DNA of 14,881 bases from DASPNH01 sp035626675 (GTDB lineage Bacteria > Desulfobacterota > Binatia > UBA1149 > CAITLU01), in the NCBI GenBank assembly GCA_035626675.1, contig DASPNH010000112.1:1-14881 (forward strand), given 5' to 3'. This document shows, piece by piece, positions 1-7,200 of this stretch. The number at the start of each line of letters is the position of its first letter. Within the stretch, counting starts at the first letter, position 1. The notes below the pieces were generated by a model, which ran no database searches, was not told the origin of the DNA, and was given only the letters and a program-made list of their open reading frames with translations. The position numbers were made by a program, and so were the translations under genes.

Positions 1-338
1 CAGGGCGGAGCCCCGGCGACATCTTCTTGCGAAATTCCCGTCAGCCTCTTGATGAAAGGTGTAAGGTCGTGCGTCGTATGCACCAGTGAGTTGAACACCC
101 GAGCGTGTCGCTGGCCCGGTTCGATCAGGATCGCGCCTGCTTCAATGAGCTCGTCGGTGGCGGGATCCAGGCCAGTAGCCTCGAAATCCAGGAAACACAG
201 GGGTCCCTGACTGGCTACGGCTTCGACCAGGTCAGGGTCGAGCCCCAGACTGGCCACGTCGATGGTGAACTCGAATCGGGAGCTCGGTTGAAGCGGCAGG
301 TCTTCTTGCAAAGCCGCCAAACCTGCCACGCTTCGCAC
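1..338 (-). CDS. DEDDh (DnaQ-like) 3'-5' exonuclease, 5' part only
   Basis: Reading the minus strand gives an open frame of about 112 residues that runs off the left edge. Residues 48-58 read CFLDFEATGLDP-like, the exonuclease motif I, with catalytic D51 and E53. It is followed by DELIEAGAIL and, near the edge, by KRLTGIS, the usual substrate-loop segment of DnaQ, oligoribonuclease and DinG-type exonuclease domains. Motifs II and III lie outside the window. About 45 residues precede the motif, more than in a minimal domain. An in-frame TAG at 348-350 limits the start; I chose GTG at 338, and GTG at 329 is an equal alternative. AAGGG lies 3 nt before the first. The family removes nucleotides from 3' ends of DNA or short RNA. 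Whether this is a stand-alone proofreading-type exonuclease or is fused to a helicase or nuclease domain cannot be seen here. Confidence 0.75.
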   Translation of the reverse strand, partial: MRSVAGLAALQEDLPLQPSSRFEFTIDVASLGLDPDLVEAVASQGPLCFLDFEATGLDPATDELIEAGAILIEPGQRHARVFNSLVHTTHDLTPFIKRLTGISQEDVAGAPP

Positions 339-568
339 GGGCCCTTGCTACATGACTCGGCACCCGGAGGCCACTGCCCGGTCCCCGGCTGACGGAGACG
401 GAAAACGAACGCTCAATTCATGAGCAGCTGACGGTTGGTTGTGCACATTCGGGCCTCGAGTGCGATGGCGACCACGCGTGGACCACGTGACATCGCAGCG
501 TTGGCACCGTGACGGAACCTGGCCCGCCCCTTGCTGCATGCACAGCGGGGACGGGCGGCGAGAGTGAG
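339..568. other. divergent intergenic region with a hairpin
   Basis: This 230-bp gap lies between the minus-strand exonuclease and the plus-strand small ORF, so it should carry promoters for both. I see no sigma70-like hexamer pair worth calling. The one clear element is the hairpin at 522-556, listed separately. Confidence 0.5.
522..556 (+). repeat. GC-rich hairpin just upstream of the small ORF
   Basis: GCCCG (522-526) and CCCC (527-530) pair with GGGG (547-550) and CGGGC (552-556), leaving A551 bulged. Inside, GCTG (533-536) pairs with CAGC (543-546) around a 6-nt loop. No T-tract follows on either strand, so it is not a typical intrinsic terminator. It ends 12 nt before ATG 569, just upstream of the putative ribosome site. 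Confidence 0.5.
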
Positions 569-835
569 ATGACGATGATGAACTATGTGTCGGCAACCCC
601 TTCCTTTCGCGCTCGGCTCGAGCCGGCAGCGGATGCATCAGGTACGATCTTCGTCGCGGGCGCCTTCGATGGCTACGCCCTGGACATGCTCAAGGAATCG
701 GCCAGCACAGGCGTCGGAGCCGTCCGAATCTTCGTGGACGGCGTCGAACGGGCTGCTGCAGAAGAGCAGCTTTCGACGCACCTCGGCGAGCTGATGCGCC
801 GCGGCGTCAAGATCTATATCAGCTCGAGCCTCTGA
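569..835 (+). CDS. small alpha/beta protein, possibly STAS-like, unknown function
   Basis: This is an 88-residue ORF from ATG 569, preceded by the purine-rich GAGAGTGAG. An upstream in-frame GTG at 509 would add 20 residues, but that part lies across a strong hairpin and looks non-coding. Predicted order by eye is strand (GTIFVAGAF), helix (GYALDMLKES), strand (AVRIFVDGVE), helix (AAEEQLSTHLGELMRRG), strand (VKIYISS). That order, with the final short strand after 'RRGVK', loosely recalls STAS/anti-sigma-antagonist domains, but the conserved phosphorylatable Asp-Ser motif is not evident, so no function is claimed. The last 17 bp overlap the end of the convergent thiE/tenI gene. It could be a real small gene or a chance ORF; I lean to real because the alternation of hydrophobic residues is regular. 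Confidence 0.45.
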   Translation: MTMMNYVSATPSFRARLEPAADASGTIFVAGAFDGYALDMLKESASTGVGAVRIFVDGVERAAAEEQLSTHLGELMRRGVKIYISSSL

Positions 836-1502
836 GGCGGGATTCCGGCCAGGCCAGCTTTGCACGATCCGTCAAAGTCGCGGCTGCGGCGGCGACGTCC
901 GCGACATTCCAGATGGCGCCGATGACGGCCGCACCGTCGGCGCCACATCCGGCAAGTTTCTCGATGTGCCGCTCATCGATGCCGCCGACTGCCACCAACG
1001 CCGCGCGGTCGGCATGTTCGCCCAGTTTTCGTGCGGCTGCGGTAACCTGCCCCGTACCCAGGGGGGCGCCGTAGCGACGCTTGCTGGCCGTGTCGAAGAC
1101 CGGGCCGATCTGGACGTAGTCGAGCAGCGGTCCGATTGCGTCGATCTCCTCCCACGAGTGCACCGAGCGTCCGAGCAGGCGCCCGTTTGGGATCAGCCGC
1201 CTTACCTGCGCCGTCTCGATGCCATCGGCGCGAAGGTGCAGTCCCGAACCGACGGCCAGCGCCGTATCGAGCCGGTCGTTGATCACCACCGTCACCTCCG
1301 GGTTCTGAAGAAGCCGCTGCGCCGTCTCGCAGACGATCCGTGCAGGCAGCGAATCGCCGCTGCCCTGGACGGCGCGAATCTGGATCCAGCGGATGCCGCC
1401 CTCGATGGCCTGCAGGCATCGCTTGGTCAGATCGGCGCCGCCGGCGACGTCGCCGGTGATGAGCATCAGCGGCGGATGGGGCAGCGGCTGCCGCACGGCC
1501 AC
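819..1502 (-). CDS. thiE: thiamine-phosphate synthase / TenI family protein
   Basis: This is a 227-residue TIM-barrel protein of the ThiE/TenI family and the last gene of the thiS-thiG operon. Visible landmarks are PPLMLITGD at the N-terminus, QIRAV (41-45), INDRLDTALA (74-83), GLHLRADG (87-94), LGRSVHSWEEI (110-120), DYVQIGPVFDTASK (128-141) and VAVGGI (170-175). ThiE couples the thiazole and pyrimidine phosphates into thiamine phosphate; TenI tautomerises the thiazole. The usual ThiE Q-x-R-x-K element here has Val where Lys is expected, and GRSVHS resembles TenI, yet the loop reads GPVF as in ThiE rather than the GHVF I recall for TenI. The symbol is therefore a family label. GTG 1502 lies just downstream of the thiG stop (1510-1508); GTG 1496 and ATG 1466 are alternatives. 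The stop is TGA at 821-819. Confidence 0.85.
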   Translation of the reverse strand: MAVRQPLPHPPLMLITGDVAGGADLTKRCLQAIEGGIRWIQIRAVQGSGDSLPARIVCETAQRLLQNPEVTVVINDRLDTALAVGSGLHLRADGIETAQVRRLIPNGRLLGRSVHSWEEIDAIGPLLDYVQIGPVFDTASKRRYGAPLGTGQVTAAARKLGEHADRAALVAVGGIDERHIEKLAGCGADGAAVIGAIWNVADVAAAAATLTDRAKLAWPESRLRGSS

Positions 1503-1507
1503 GGCGC

Positions 1508-2284
1508 TCAGCCGATCAGATCGGTGATGGGAGAGGAGGCGCTGGCATGGAGGCGCTTGGCGATTCGACCGGCCCGATATGCGGCGCGGCCAGCCTCCAC
1601 ACCGAGCTTCATTGCCATGGCCATCAGCAGAGGGTCCTTGGCGCCGGCGATGGCCGTGTTCATGAGCACGGCATCGCAGCCCAGCTCCAGCGCCAGCGCT
1701 GCATCGGAGGCCGTTCCCACGCCGGCATCGACGATGACCGGGACGCTGCTCTGCTCGACGATGATGCGAATGTTGTACGGATTGCGGATGCCGAGTCCCG
1801 ACCCGATGGGCGCGGCCAGCGGCATCACGGCCTTGCAACCCATGTCCTCGAGCTTGCGACAGGCCACCGGGTCGTCGGTGACGTACGGGAGCACGTCGAA
1901 GCCGTCGGCTACCAGCTGGCGCGCCGCCTCCAGCGTCGCCGGCACGTCAGGGAAGAGCGTCTTCTCGTCGCCGATCACCTCGAGCTTGACCAGCTTGCCA
2001 ACGCCCGCCTCGCGTGCCAGCCGGCAGGTGCGAACGGCATCCTCGGCCGTGTAGCAGCCGGCCGTGTTGGGCAGGATGGTCAACTTCTTCAGGTCCAGGT
2101 GGTCGAGCAGGTTAGGCTTGCCGGCATCGGTGATGTTCACCCGCCGCACTGCCACCGTCACGATCTCGGCGCCCGAGGCCTCCACGGCCAGGCGCGTCTG
2201 CTCGAAATCGGCGTACTTGCCGGTGCCCACGATCAGCCGGGAACGGTATTGGACGCCGGCGAGCTCGAATGTATCGGCGACCAC
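1508..2284 (-). CDS. thiG: thiazole synthase ThiG
   Basis: This is a 258-residue protein, the usual ThiG length. ThiG condenses 1-deoxy-D-xylulose 5-phosphate, dehydroglycine and the sulfur of ThiS thiocarboxylate into the thiamine thiazole. Diagnostic stretches are SRLIVGTGKY (15-24), VTVAVRRVN (42-50), LPNTAGCYTAEDAV (71-84), LVKLEVIGD (98-106) with the Schiff-base lysine K100, MPLAAPIGSG (154-163) and VPVIVDAGVGTASDAA (181-196). The start is GTG 2284, one base after the thiS TGA. GGAGG, formed by the last thiS glycine codons, sits 5 nt upstream of it, which settles the start and indicates translational coupling to thiS. A longer open frame continues upstream across thiS in another frame, but it has no homology and is not used. 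The gene ends 5 bp before the next start. Confidence 0.97.
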   Translation of the reverse strand: MVADTFELAGVQYRSRLIVGTGKYADFEQTRLAVEASGAEIVTVAVRRVNITDAGKPNLLDHLDLKKLTILPNTAGCYTAEDAVRTCRLAREAGVGKLVKLEVIGDEKTLFPDVPATLEAARQLVADGFDVLPYVTDDPVACRKLEDMGCKAVMPLAAPIGSGLGIRNPYNIRIIVEQSSVPVIVDAGVGTASDAALALELGCDAVLMNTAIAGAKDPLLMAMAMKLGVEAGRAAYRAGRIAKRLHASASSPITDLIG

Positions 2285-2285
2285 G

Positions 2286-2486
2286 TCAGCCTCCGCCCAC
2301 GAAGTGGACGATCTCGAGCACGTCGCCGCTGCGGAGGGAGGTCGTGCTCCAAGCATCGGCCGAAACCACGTCGCGATTGAGCTCGACGGCCACGCGTCGC
2401 CCGCCCAGGCCCAGACGCGCAACCAGATCGGCGATGGTCGCACCCGCGTCGACGTCGCTCTCCTCGCCGTTGATCTGAACGCGCAT
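2286..2486 (-). CDS. thiS: sulfur carrier protein ThiS
   Basis: This is a 66-residue ubiquitin-like sulfur carrier. It opens MRVQINGEE and ends EIVHFVGGG, the C-terminal Gly-Gly tail that is adenylated and thiocarboxylated before sulfur passes to ThiG. Length and ending are typical. It is the first gene of the thiS-thiG-thiE/tenI operon and its stop lies 1 nt before the thiG start. No thiF, thiO or thiH is present in the window, so the activating enzyme and the dehydroglycine source must be encoded elsewhere. The 63 bp between thiS and the divergent alr are too short for a TPP riboswitch, and I see no THI-box sequence there. Confidence 0.95.
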   Translation of the reverse strand: MRVQINGEESDVDAGATIADLVARLGLGGRRVAVELNRDVVSADAWSTTSLRSGDVLEIVHFVGGG

Positions 2487-2549
2487 GATGCCGGATTAGC
2501 GAGACAATCGCGGTTTTACAACCTTCCGTTGCATTGCTATCAGCGCGCG
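2487..2549. promoter_or_regulatory. divergent thiS/alr promoter region
   Basis: Only 63 bp separate the divergent thiS and alr starts, so promoters of both must lie here or inside the opposing gene. The stretch is relatively AT-rich in its middle (GGTTTTACAACC). On the minus strand TTGTAA, 17 nt, TAATCC could be a poor sigma70-like pair. I see nothing convincing for alr. The call rests on geometry more than motif. Confidence 0.35.
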
Positions 2550-3689
2550 ATGGCCGCACGAGCGGCGCTCTCCAGTCTTCCTGTCGCCCGCATCGATCCC
2601 GCCGCGCTGACACGCAACTTCGGCGAGGTCGGACGTCTGGTCGGCTGCGCCGTGCCCGTTCTGGCCATGATCAAGTCGGACGCGTACGGACACGGCGCGG
2701 TCGGATGCGCCGAGGCATTGCTGGCCGCGGGCTGCCGCAACTTCGGCGTGGTCACGATAGCCGAGGGCGCGCAAATTGCGCCTGTCATCCATTCGATCGC
2801 GCCCGATGCGCGCGTGGTGATCTTCGGCGGCATCCTTGCGCAGGATGCCGCGGCCGCGGTGGCTGCCGGCGCCGAGGTGGCCACGCAGGAGATCTCGGTC
2901 GTCGAGGCGCTGGGCGCCGCGGCCCGTGCGGCGGGCACGGTCGTTCCCATTCACATCAAGCTCGATACCGGCATGCACCGGCTCGGCGTGGCGCCGGCCG
3001 ATGCCGTCGCGTTCGTGGAAGCGGCCTCGCGCGTTGCGGGCGCCGCGCCGGTCGCGTTGTGCTCGCATTTCGCGCAGGCCGAGTCGGTCACCGGCGAGGT
3101 GACGTTCGGCCAGCTCGAGCGCCTGCTCGAAGTCGATCAGGCCCTGCGCGCCAGGGGTTTCGCGCTGCAGCGGCACATGGCCAACAGCGCTGCGATCCTG
3201 ACCCGAAAGGAAGCACACCTGGACATGGTACGGCCCGGGATCATGCTCTACGGTATCTATCCCGATGCCGGCCTGCGCGACCGCGCCAGTCTGACGCCGG
3301 TGATGACGCTGGAAGCGGCGATCGTGCGGGTCGCCGACGTCGATGCCGGCGAAGGCATCAGCTACGGCCACACCTACCGCACCACGGCGCCGACCAGGGT
3401 CGCGACGGTGCGCTGCGGTTACGCAGACGGCTACCCGCGCCATCTCAGCAACCGCGGGATGGTCGGCGTGGCGGACAGGCTGGCTCCCGTCATTGGAAGG
3501 GTCTGCATGGACCATACGATGATTGACGTCAGCGGCATCGACGGGGTCGCCGTCGGCGATCGCGTCACGATGTGGGGCACCACGCCGAGCGTGGAGGAGA
3601 TGGCCGAGCGCGCCGGAACCATCGGCTACGAGCTGGTCGCGCGCGTAGGGAAACGGGTCGAGCGGGTGTTCGAGGAACGATCGCAGTGA
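2550..3689 (+). CDS. alr: alanine racemase
   Basis: This is a 379-residue PLP enzyme that interconverts L- and D-alanine for peptidoglycan synthesis. The PLP lysine is K42 in MIKSDAYGHG. The PLP-contacting arginine lies in MVRPGIMLYG (R228). The catalytic tyrosine is Y272 in ISYGHTYRT, followed by GYADGYPR (290-297) and the C-terminal GRVCMDHTMIDV (316-327). KLDTGMHRLG and CSHFAQAES are further family landmarks. I chose ATG 2550 because the preceding in-frame sequence is antisense to thiS and the domain begins about ten residues in. A clear Shine-Dalgarno is not visible. The gene is divergent from thiS and is followed 13 bp later by purH on the same strand; alr is not functionally linked to purine synthesis, so the pairing is probably just transcriptional. 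Length and motifs are complete. Confidence 0.96.
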   Translation: MAARAALSSLPVARIDPAALTRNFGEVGRLVGCAVPVLAMIKSDAYGHGAVGCAEALLAAGCRNFGVVTIAEGAQIAPVIHSIAPDARVVIFGGILAQDAAAAVAAGAEVATQEISVVEALGAAARAAGTVVPIHIKLDTGMHRLGVAPADAVAFVEAASRVAGAAPVALCSHFAQAESVTGEVTFGQLERLLEVDQALRARGFALQRHMANSAAILTRKEAHLDMVRPGIMLYGIYPDAGLRDRASLTPVMTLEAAIVRVADVDAGEGISYGHTYRTTAPTRVATVRCGYADGYPRHLSNRGMVGVADRLAPVIGRVCMDHTMIDVSGIDGVAVGDRVTMWGTTPSVEEMAERAGTIGYELVARVGKRVERVFEERSQ

Positions 3690-3702
3690 GACGGGGAGTT
3701 CG

Positions 3703-5277
3703 ATGATCAAGACGGCGCTGCTCAGCGTCAGCGACAAGACGGGGCTCGTCGACTTCGCCGCCGCGCTCGCGGAGCTTGGCGTCAAGATCCTGTCGACCGG
3801 AGGCACCGCTGCCGCGCTCCGGCAGGCCGGCATCGGCGTGGTCGACGTCAGCGAGCACACCGGCTCGCCCGAGATCATGGACGGCCGCGTCAAGACGCTC
3901 CACCCACGCATCCACGGGGGCATCCTGGCCCGACGCGACGATCCCTCCCACGTTCGCCAGATGCAGGAGCAGGGCATCGAGGCCATCGACCTGGTCTGCG
4001 TCAACCTCTATCCCTTCGCCGCCGTCACGGCGCGCGGCTGCAGCTACGAAGAGGCCATCGAGAACATCGACATCGGCGGACCTTCGATGGTGCGTTCGGC
4101 AGCCAAGAATCACGCCGACGTCGCCGTCCTCGTCGATCCTGCCGACTACGCGCCGGTGATAGAGGAATTGCAGCGCGACAGTGAGGTTTCCATCGCCACG
4201 CGCAGGCGGCTGGCGCGCAAGGCGTACGCGGCCACGGCTGCCTACGACGGCATGATCGCCGACTGGCTCGGCCGTCAGGCTCGCGCCGATGGCGCTGGCG
4301 AGCTGGCCGAGTTCGGCGAGACGCTGCACCACCAGTGGCGCCTGGTGCAAGGTCTTCGCTACGGGGAGAATCCGCATCAGCGCGCGGCGTTCTACCGCGC
4401 GCCGTACATCGAAGGCCCCTCGGTGGCCGAGGCGCGCGTACTGGCGGGCAAAGAACTCTCCTACAACAACATCGTCGATGCCGACGCGGCGCTCCAGCTG
4501 GTCATGGAGTTCGAGGAGCCGGTGTGTGTCGCCATCAAGCACACCAACCCGTGCGGCGTGGCGGTGGCGGGCAGTGCGCGCGAGGCCTTCGAGAAGGCGC
4601 GGCGCTGTGATCCCGTCTCGATCTTCGGCGGTATCGTCGGCTTCAACCGCCCGGTGGACCTGGCCACGGCCGAGGCGATGAAGGACGTTTTTCTCGAGAT
4701 CATCCTGGCGCCCTCGTTCAGCGCCGAGGTCCTCGAGCTCTATGCCTCGAGCAAGAAGCTGGCGGGCGTTCGACTGCTGGCCGTGGATGCACGCACGCCC
4801 GGCGGCCAGTCCTCCCTCGACATGAAGCGCGTCCTGGGCGGGCTGCTGGTGCAGACCCGCGATCTCGAACCGTCGGTCGCCGCGCAGTGCAAGGTGGCCA
4901 CACGCCGCGCGCCTTCGGATGCGGAGCTGCGCGCTCTCGATTTCGCCTGGAAGGTCTGCAAGCACGCCAAGTCCAACACCATCGTGCTCGCGCACGAAGA
5001 CCACGTGGTCGGCGTGGGCGCCGGACAGATGAGCCGCGTCGACTCGGCGCGCCTTGCCGTGGCACGTGCGCGCGAGCACGGACTGACCCTGGAAGGGTGC
5101 GTGGTGGCATCGGATGCGTTCTTTCCATTTCGCGACGGTCTCGATGTGTGCGCGGCAGCCGGCGCACGCGCCGTCATCCAGCCCGGCGGCAGCCTGCGCG
5201 ACGCCGAAGTCGTCGCTGCTGCCGACGAGCACGACATGGCCATGGTGCTGACGGGCGTGCGCCACTTCCGGCACTGA
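3703..5277 (+). CDS. purH: bifunctional AICAR formyltransferase / IMP cyclohydrolase
   Basis: This is a 524-residue protein, full length for PurH, catalysing the last two steps of IMP synthesis. The N-terminal cyclohydrolase (MGS-like) domain covers roughly residues 1-190, with ALLSVSDKTG, KILSTGGTA, VKTLHPRIHGG and NLYPF. The C-terminal formyltransferase domain carries RYGENPHQ (219-226), LSYNN, the catalytic K279-H280 in AIKHTNPCG, SIFGG, KHAKSNTIVLA and ASDAFFPFRDG. ATG 3703 has GGGGAG 4 nt upstream. The gene starts 13 bp after alr and ends 7 bp before purD, in a probable operon. There is no sign of damage. Confidence 0.98.
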   Translation: MIKTALLSVSDKTGLVDFAAALAELGVKILSTGGTAAALRQAGIGVVDVSEHTGSPEIMDGRVKTLHPRIHGGILARRDDPSHVRQMQEQGIEAIDLVCVNLYPFAAVTARGCSYEEAIENIDIGGPSMVRSAAKNHADVAVLVDPADYAPVIEELQRDSEVSIATRRRLARKAYAATAAYDGMIADWLGRQARADGAGELAEFGETLHHQWRLVQGLRYGENPHQRAAFYRAPYIEGPSVAEARVLAGKELSYNNIVDADAALQLVMEFEEPVCVAIKHTNPCGVAVAGSAREAFEKARRCDPVSIFGGIVGFNRPVDLATAEAMKDVFLEIILAPSFSAEVLELYASSKKLAGVRLLAVDARTPGGQSSLDMKRVLGGLLVQTRDLEPSVAAQCKVATRRAPSDAELRALDFAWKVCKHAKSNTIVLAHEDHVVGVGAGQMSRVDSARLAVARAREHGLTLEGCVVASDAFFPFRDGLDVCAAAGARAVIQPGGSLRDAEVVAAADEHDMAMVLTGVRHFRH

Positions 5278-5284
5278 GAGCTTC

Positions 5285-6592
5285 ATGAAGGTACTGGTTG
5301 TGGGAAGCGGCGGGCGCGAGCACGCCCTGGCTTGGAAGCTCGCGAACGATCCCGCGGCAACGCGCGTCTACGTGGCACCCGGCTCCGAAGCGATGACCGA
5401 GGTCGCCGAGCGCGTTTCCATCGAGGCGATGGACCTGCAGGGTCTGGCTGATTTTGCCGCGCGAGAGTCGATTGGGCTGACCATCGTGGGGCCGGAGGCG
5501 CCGCTGGCTGCCGGCATCGTCGATCAGTTTCGCGCGCGCGGACTGCGCATTTTCGGACCGGACCGCGAAGGCGCCCAGCTCGAAGCATCCAAGGCATTCA
5601 CCAAGCGGCTGCTGATCGATGCCGGCATCCCCACCGCCGCCTACGGCGAGTTCGGCGAGTCACAAGCCGGCGAGGCCTCGCGCTTTGCGCGCGACCTCGG
5701 CTTTCCGGTCGTCGTCAAGGCCGACGGTCTGGCCGCCGGCAAGGGCGTGGTGATCTGCGCCAGTGCCGAAGAGGCCGACGCTGCCATCGCCGACATGCTC
5801 GTTGCCGGCTCGTTCGGTGAGGCCGGGCGCCGCATCGTCGTCGAGGAATTCATGCAGGGGGAGGAAGCCTCCTTCATGGCCATCACCGACGGGCGCACGG
5901 CGCTGCCGCTGGTCACCTCGCAGGATCACAAGACCGTGCTCGACGGCGACCGGGGACCCAACACCGGCGGCATGGGAGCCTACTCGCCGGCGCCGGTGGT
6001 CACGCCGGATATGCACGAGCGCATCATGGCGACCATCATCGAGCCGACGGTGGCAGCGCTGCGGCGCGCCGGGATCGATTACCGCGGCGTCCTGTACGCC
6101 GGGATCATGGTGACCGGTGACGGCCCCAAGGTACTCGAGTACAACGTGCGCTTCGGCGACCCGGAGTGTCAGGCCATCATGATGCGTCTGCGCTCGGGCC
6201 TGGTCGAGCTGGCCGGCGCCGCCATCGACGGGCGTCTGGGGCACGTGCGGCCGCAGTGGGAGCCGGGCACGTCGGCATGCATCGTGATGGCGGCCGAAGG
6301 CTATCCGGGCAAGGTCCGAAGCGGTGACGCGATCGACGGCGTCGACGAAGCCCGCCGCATGCCGGGCGTCCAGGTCTTCCACGGCGGCACGCGATGCGAC
6401 AATCAGGGACGCTGGAGCACCGCCGGTGGGCGCGTGCTCGGAGTATGCGCGGTCGGAACCACCGCTGCCGAGGCGACCGAGCGCGCCTACGCGGCGGCAT
6501 CCAAGATTCACTGGAAGGGCGCGCATTATCGCCGCGACATCGCCTGGCGCGCCCTGCAGCGGGAACGCGGCGAGAAAAAGGGAGCTTCATGA
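5285..6592 (+). CDS. purD: phosphoribosylamine-glycine ligase
   Basis: This is a 435-residue ATP-grasp enzyme that ligates glycine to phosphoribosylamine to form GAR, the second step of purine synthesis. Landmarks are VGSGGREHALAWKL (6-19), TIVGPEAPLAAG (66-77), VVVKADGLAAGKG (142-154), the ATP-grasp stretch GPNTGGMGAYSP (224-235), YNVRFGDPECQ and a C-terminal domain ending around RRDIAWRAL. ATG 5285 has GAGAG 4 nt upstream, formed over the end of purH. The TGA stop overlaps the purE ATG (ATGA), a typical coupling arrangement. A short charged tail (RERGEKKGAS) follows the domain. Confidence 0.98.
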   Translation: MKVLVVGSGGREHALAWKLANDPAATRVYVAPGSEAMTEVAERVSIEAMDLQGLADFAARESIGLTIVGPEAPLAAGIVDQFRARGLRIFGPDREGAQLEASKAFTKRLLIDAGIPTAAYGEFGESQAGEASRFARDLGFPVVVKADGLAAGKGVVICASAEEADAAIADMLVAGSFGEAGRRIVVEEFMQGEEASFMAITDGRTALPLVTSQDHKTVLDGDRGPNTGGMGAYSPAPVVTPDMHERIMATIIEPTVAALRRAGIDYRGVLYAGIMVTGDGPKVLEYNVRFGDPECQAIMMRLRSGLVELAGAAIDGRLGHVRPQWEPGTSACIVMAAEGYPGKVRSGDAIDGVDEARRMPGVQVFHGGTRCDNQGRWSTAGGRVLGVCAVGTTAAEATERAYAAASKIHWKGAHYRRDIAWRALQRERGEKKGAS

Positions 6593-7161
6593 GCACGAGC
6601 AAGCGCAAGGGCGGGCCGGCGGCAAAGGCGTCGGGTGCCAAACCGGCATCCAGACGTGGCGCGGCAAGGCCACTGGTCGGAATCCTGATGGGCAGCGCCA
6701 GCGATCTGGAAGTGATGGGCGAAGGCGCCAAGATCCTCGAAGAGCTGGGCATCGCGCACGAGGTCGTGGTCACGTCCGCGCATCGATCGCCGCAGAAGAC
6801 GTTCGAATACGCCACGACCGCCCGTGAGCGCGGCCTGCAGGTACTGATCGTGGGAGCGGGACTGGCCGCGCATCTTGCCGGCGCGGTGGCGGGCTGCACG
6901 ACGCTGCCGGTGCTGGGAGTGCCGCTGGATTCGGGATCGCTGCGCGGAATGGACTCGCTGCTGTCGACGGTGCAGATGCCTGCCGGTGTGCCGGTGGGCA
7001 CACTGGCCATCGGCAGCGCCGGCGCCCGCAACGCCGCGCTTCTGGCGGCGCAGATCCTGTCACTGTCCGATGCGCGTCTGGCGCGCGCGCTTGCCGAGCG
7101 TAAGAAGAAGATGGCGGACGCGGTGCAGGGTCTGGTCCGCCGCTTTCCCGAGGGAAGCTAG
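6589..7161 (+). CDS. purE: N5-carboxyaminoimidazole ribonucleotide mutase (class I PurE)
   Basis: This is a 190-residue protein. The PurE core runs from about residue 29 and converts N5-CAIR to CAIR. Visible motifs are GILMGSASD (31-39), VTSAHRSP (61-68), PVLGVPLDSGSLRGMDSLLS, TVQMPAGVPVGTLAIG and the AGARNAALLAAQIL helix. Residues 1-28 are a Lys/Arg/Ala/Gly-rich extension of low complexity that most PurE proteins lack. The active-site loop, normally GAGGAAHLPG, reads GAGLAAHLAG here (89-98), with Leu for Gly and Ala for Pro. ATG 6589 overlaps the purD stop by 4 nt and has GGGAG 4 nt upstream. No purK is seen in the window. Confidence 0.95.
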   Translation: MSTSKRKGGPAAKASGAKPASRRGAARPLVGILMGSASDLEVMGEGAKILEELGIAHEVVVTSAHRSPQKTFEYATTARERGLQVLIVGAGLAAHLAGAVAGCTTLPVLGVPLDSGSLRGMDSLLSTVQMPAGVPVGTLAIGSAGARNAALLAAQILSLSDARLARALAERKKKMADAVQGLVRRFPEGS

Positions 7162-7200
7162 CTGGACCTCGTCACCACTTCGCCAGCGGATGCGGCTCGT

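Noticed and set aside
966..2054. Long plus-strand open frame antisense to the thi operon (362 codons)
   Set aside because: It is the high-GC shadow of thiE and thiG, with no recognisable domain, while the opposite strand encodes unmistakable ThiG and ThiE/TenI motifs.
1508..2443. Longer ThiG beginning inside thiS at 2443
   Set aside because: The extra N-terminal part has no ThiG homology and overlaps thiS; GTG 2284 has an ideal ribosome site and gives the family length.
2487..2549. TPP (THI-box) riboswitch before thiS
   Set aside because: The gap is only 63 bp and I see no THI-box core sequence there; a riboswitch would need about 100 nt.
3565..5286. 573-codon minus-strand open frame across purH
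   Set aside because: Composition shadow of purH; the translation is Arg/His/Asp-rich without domain features.
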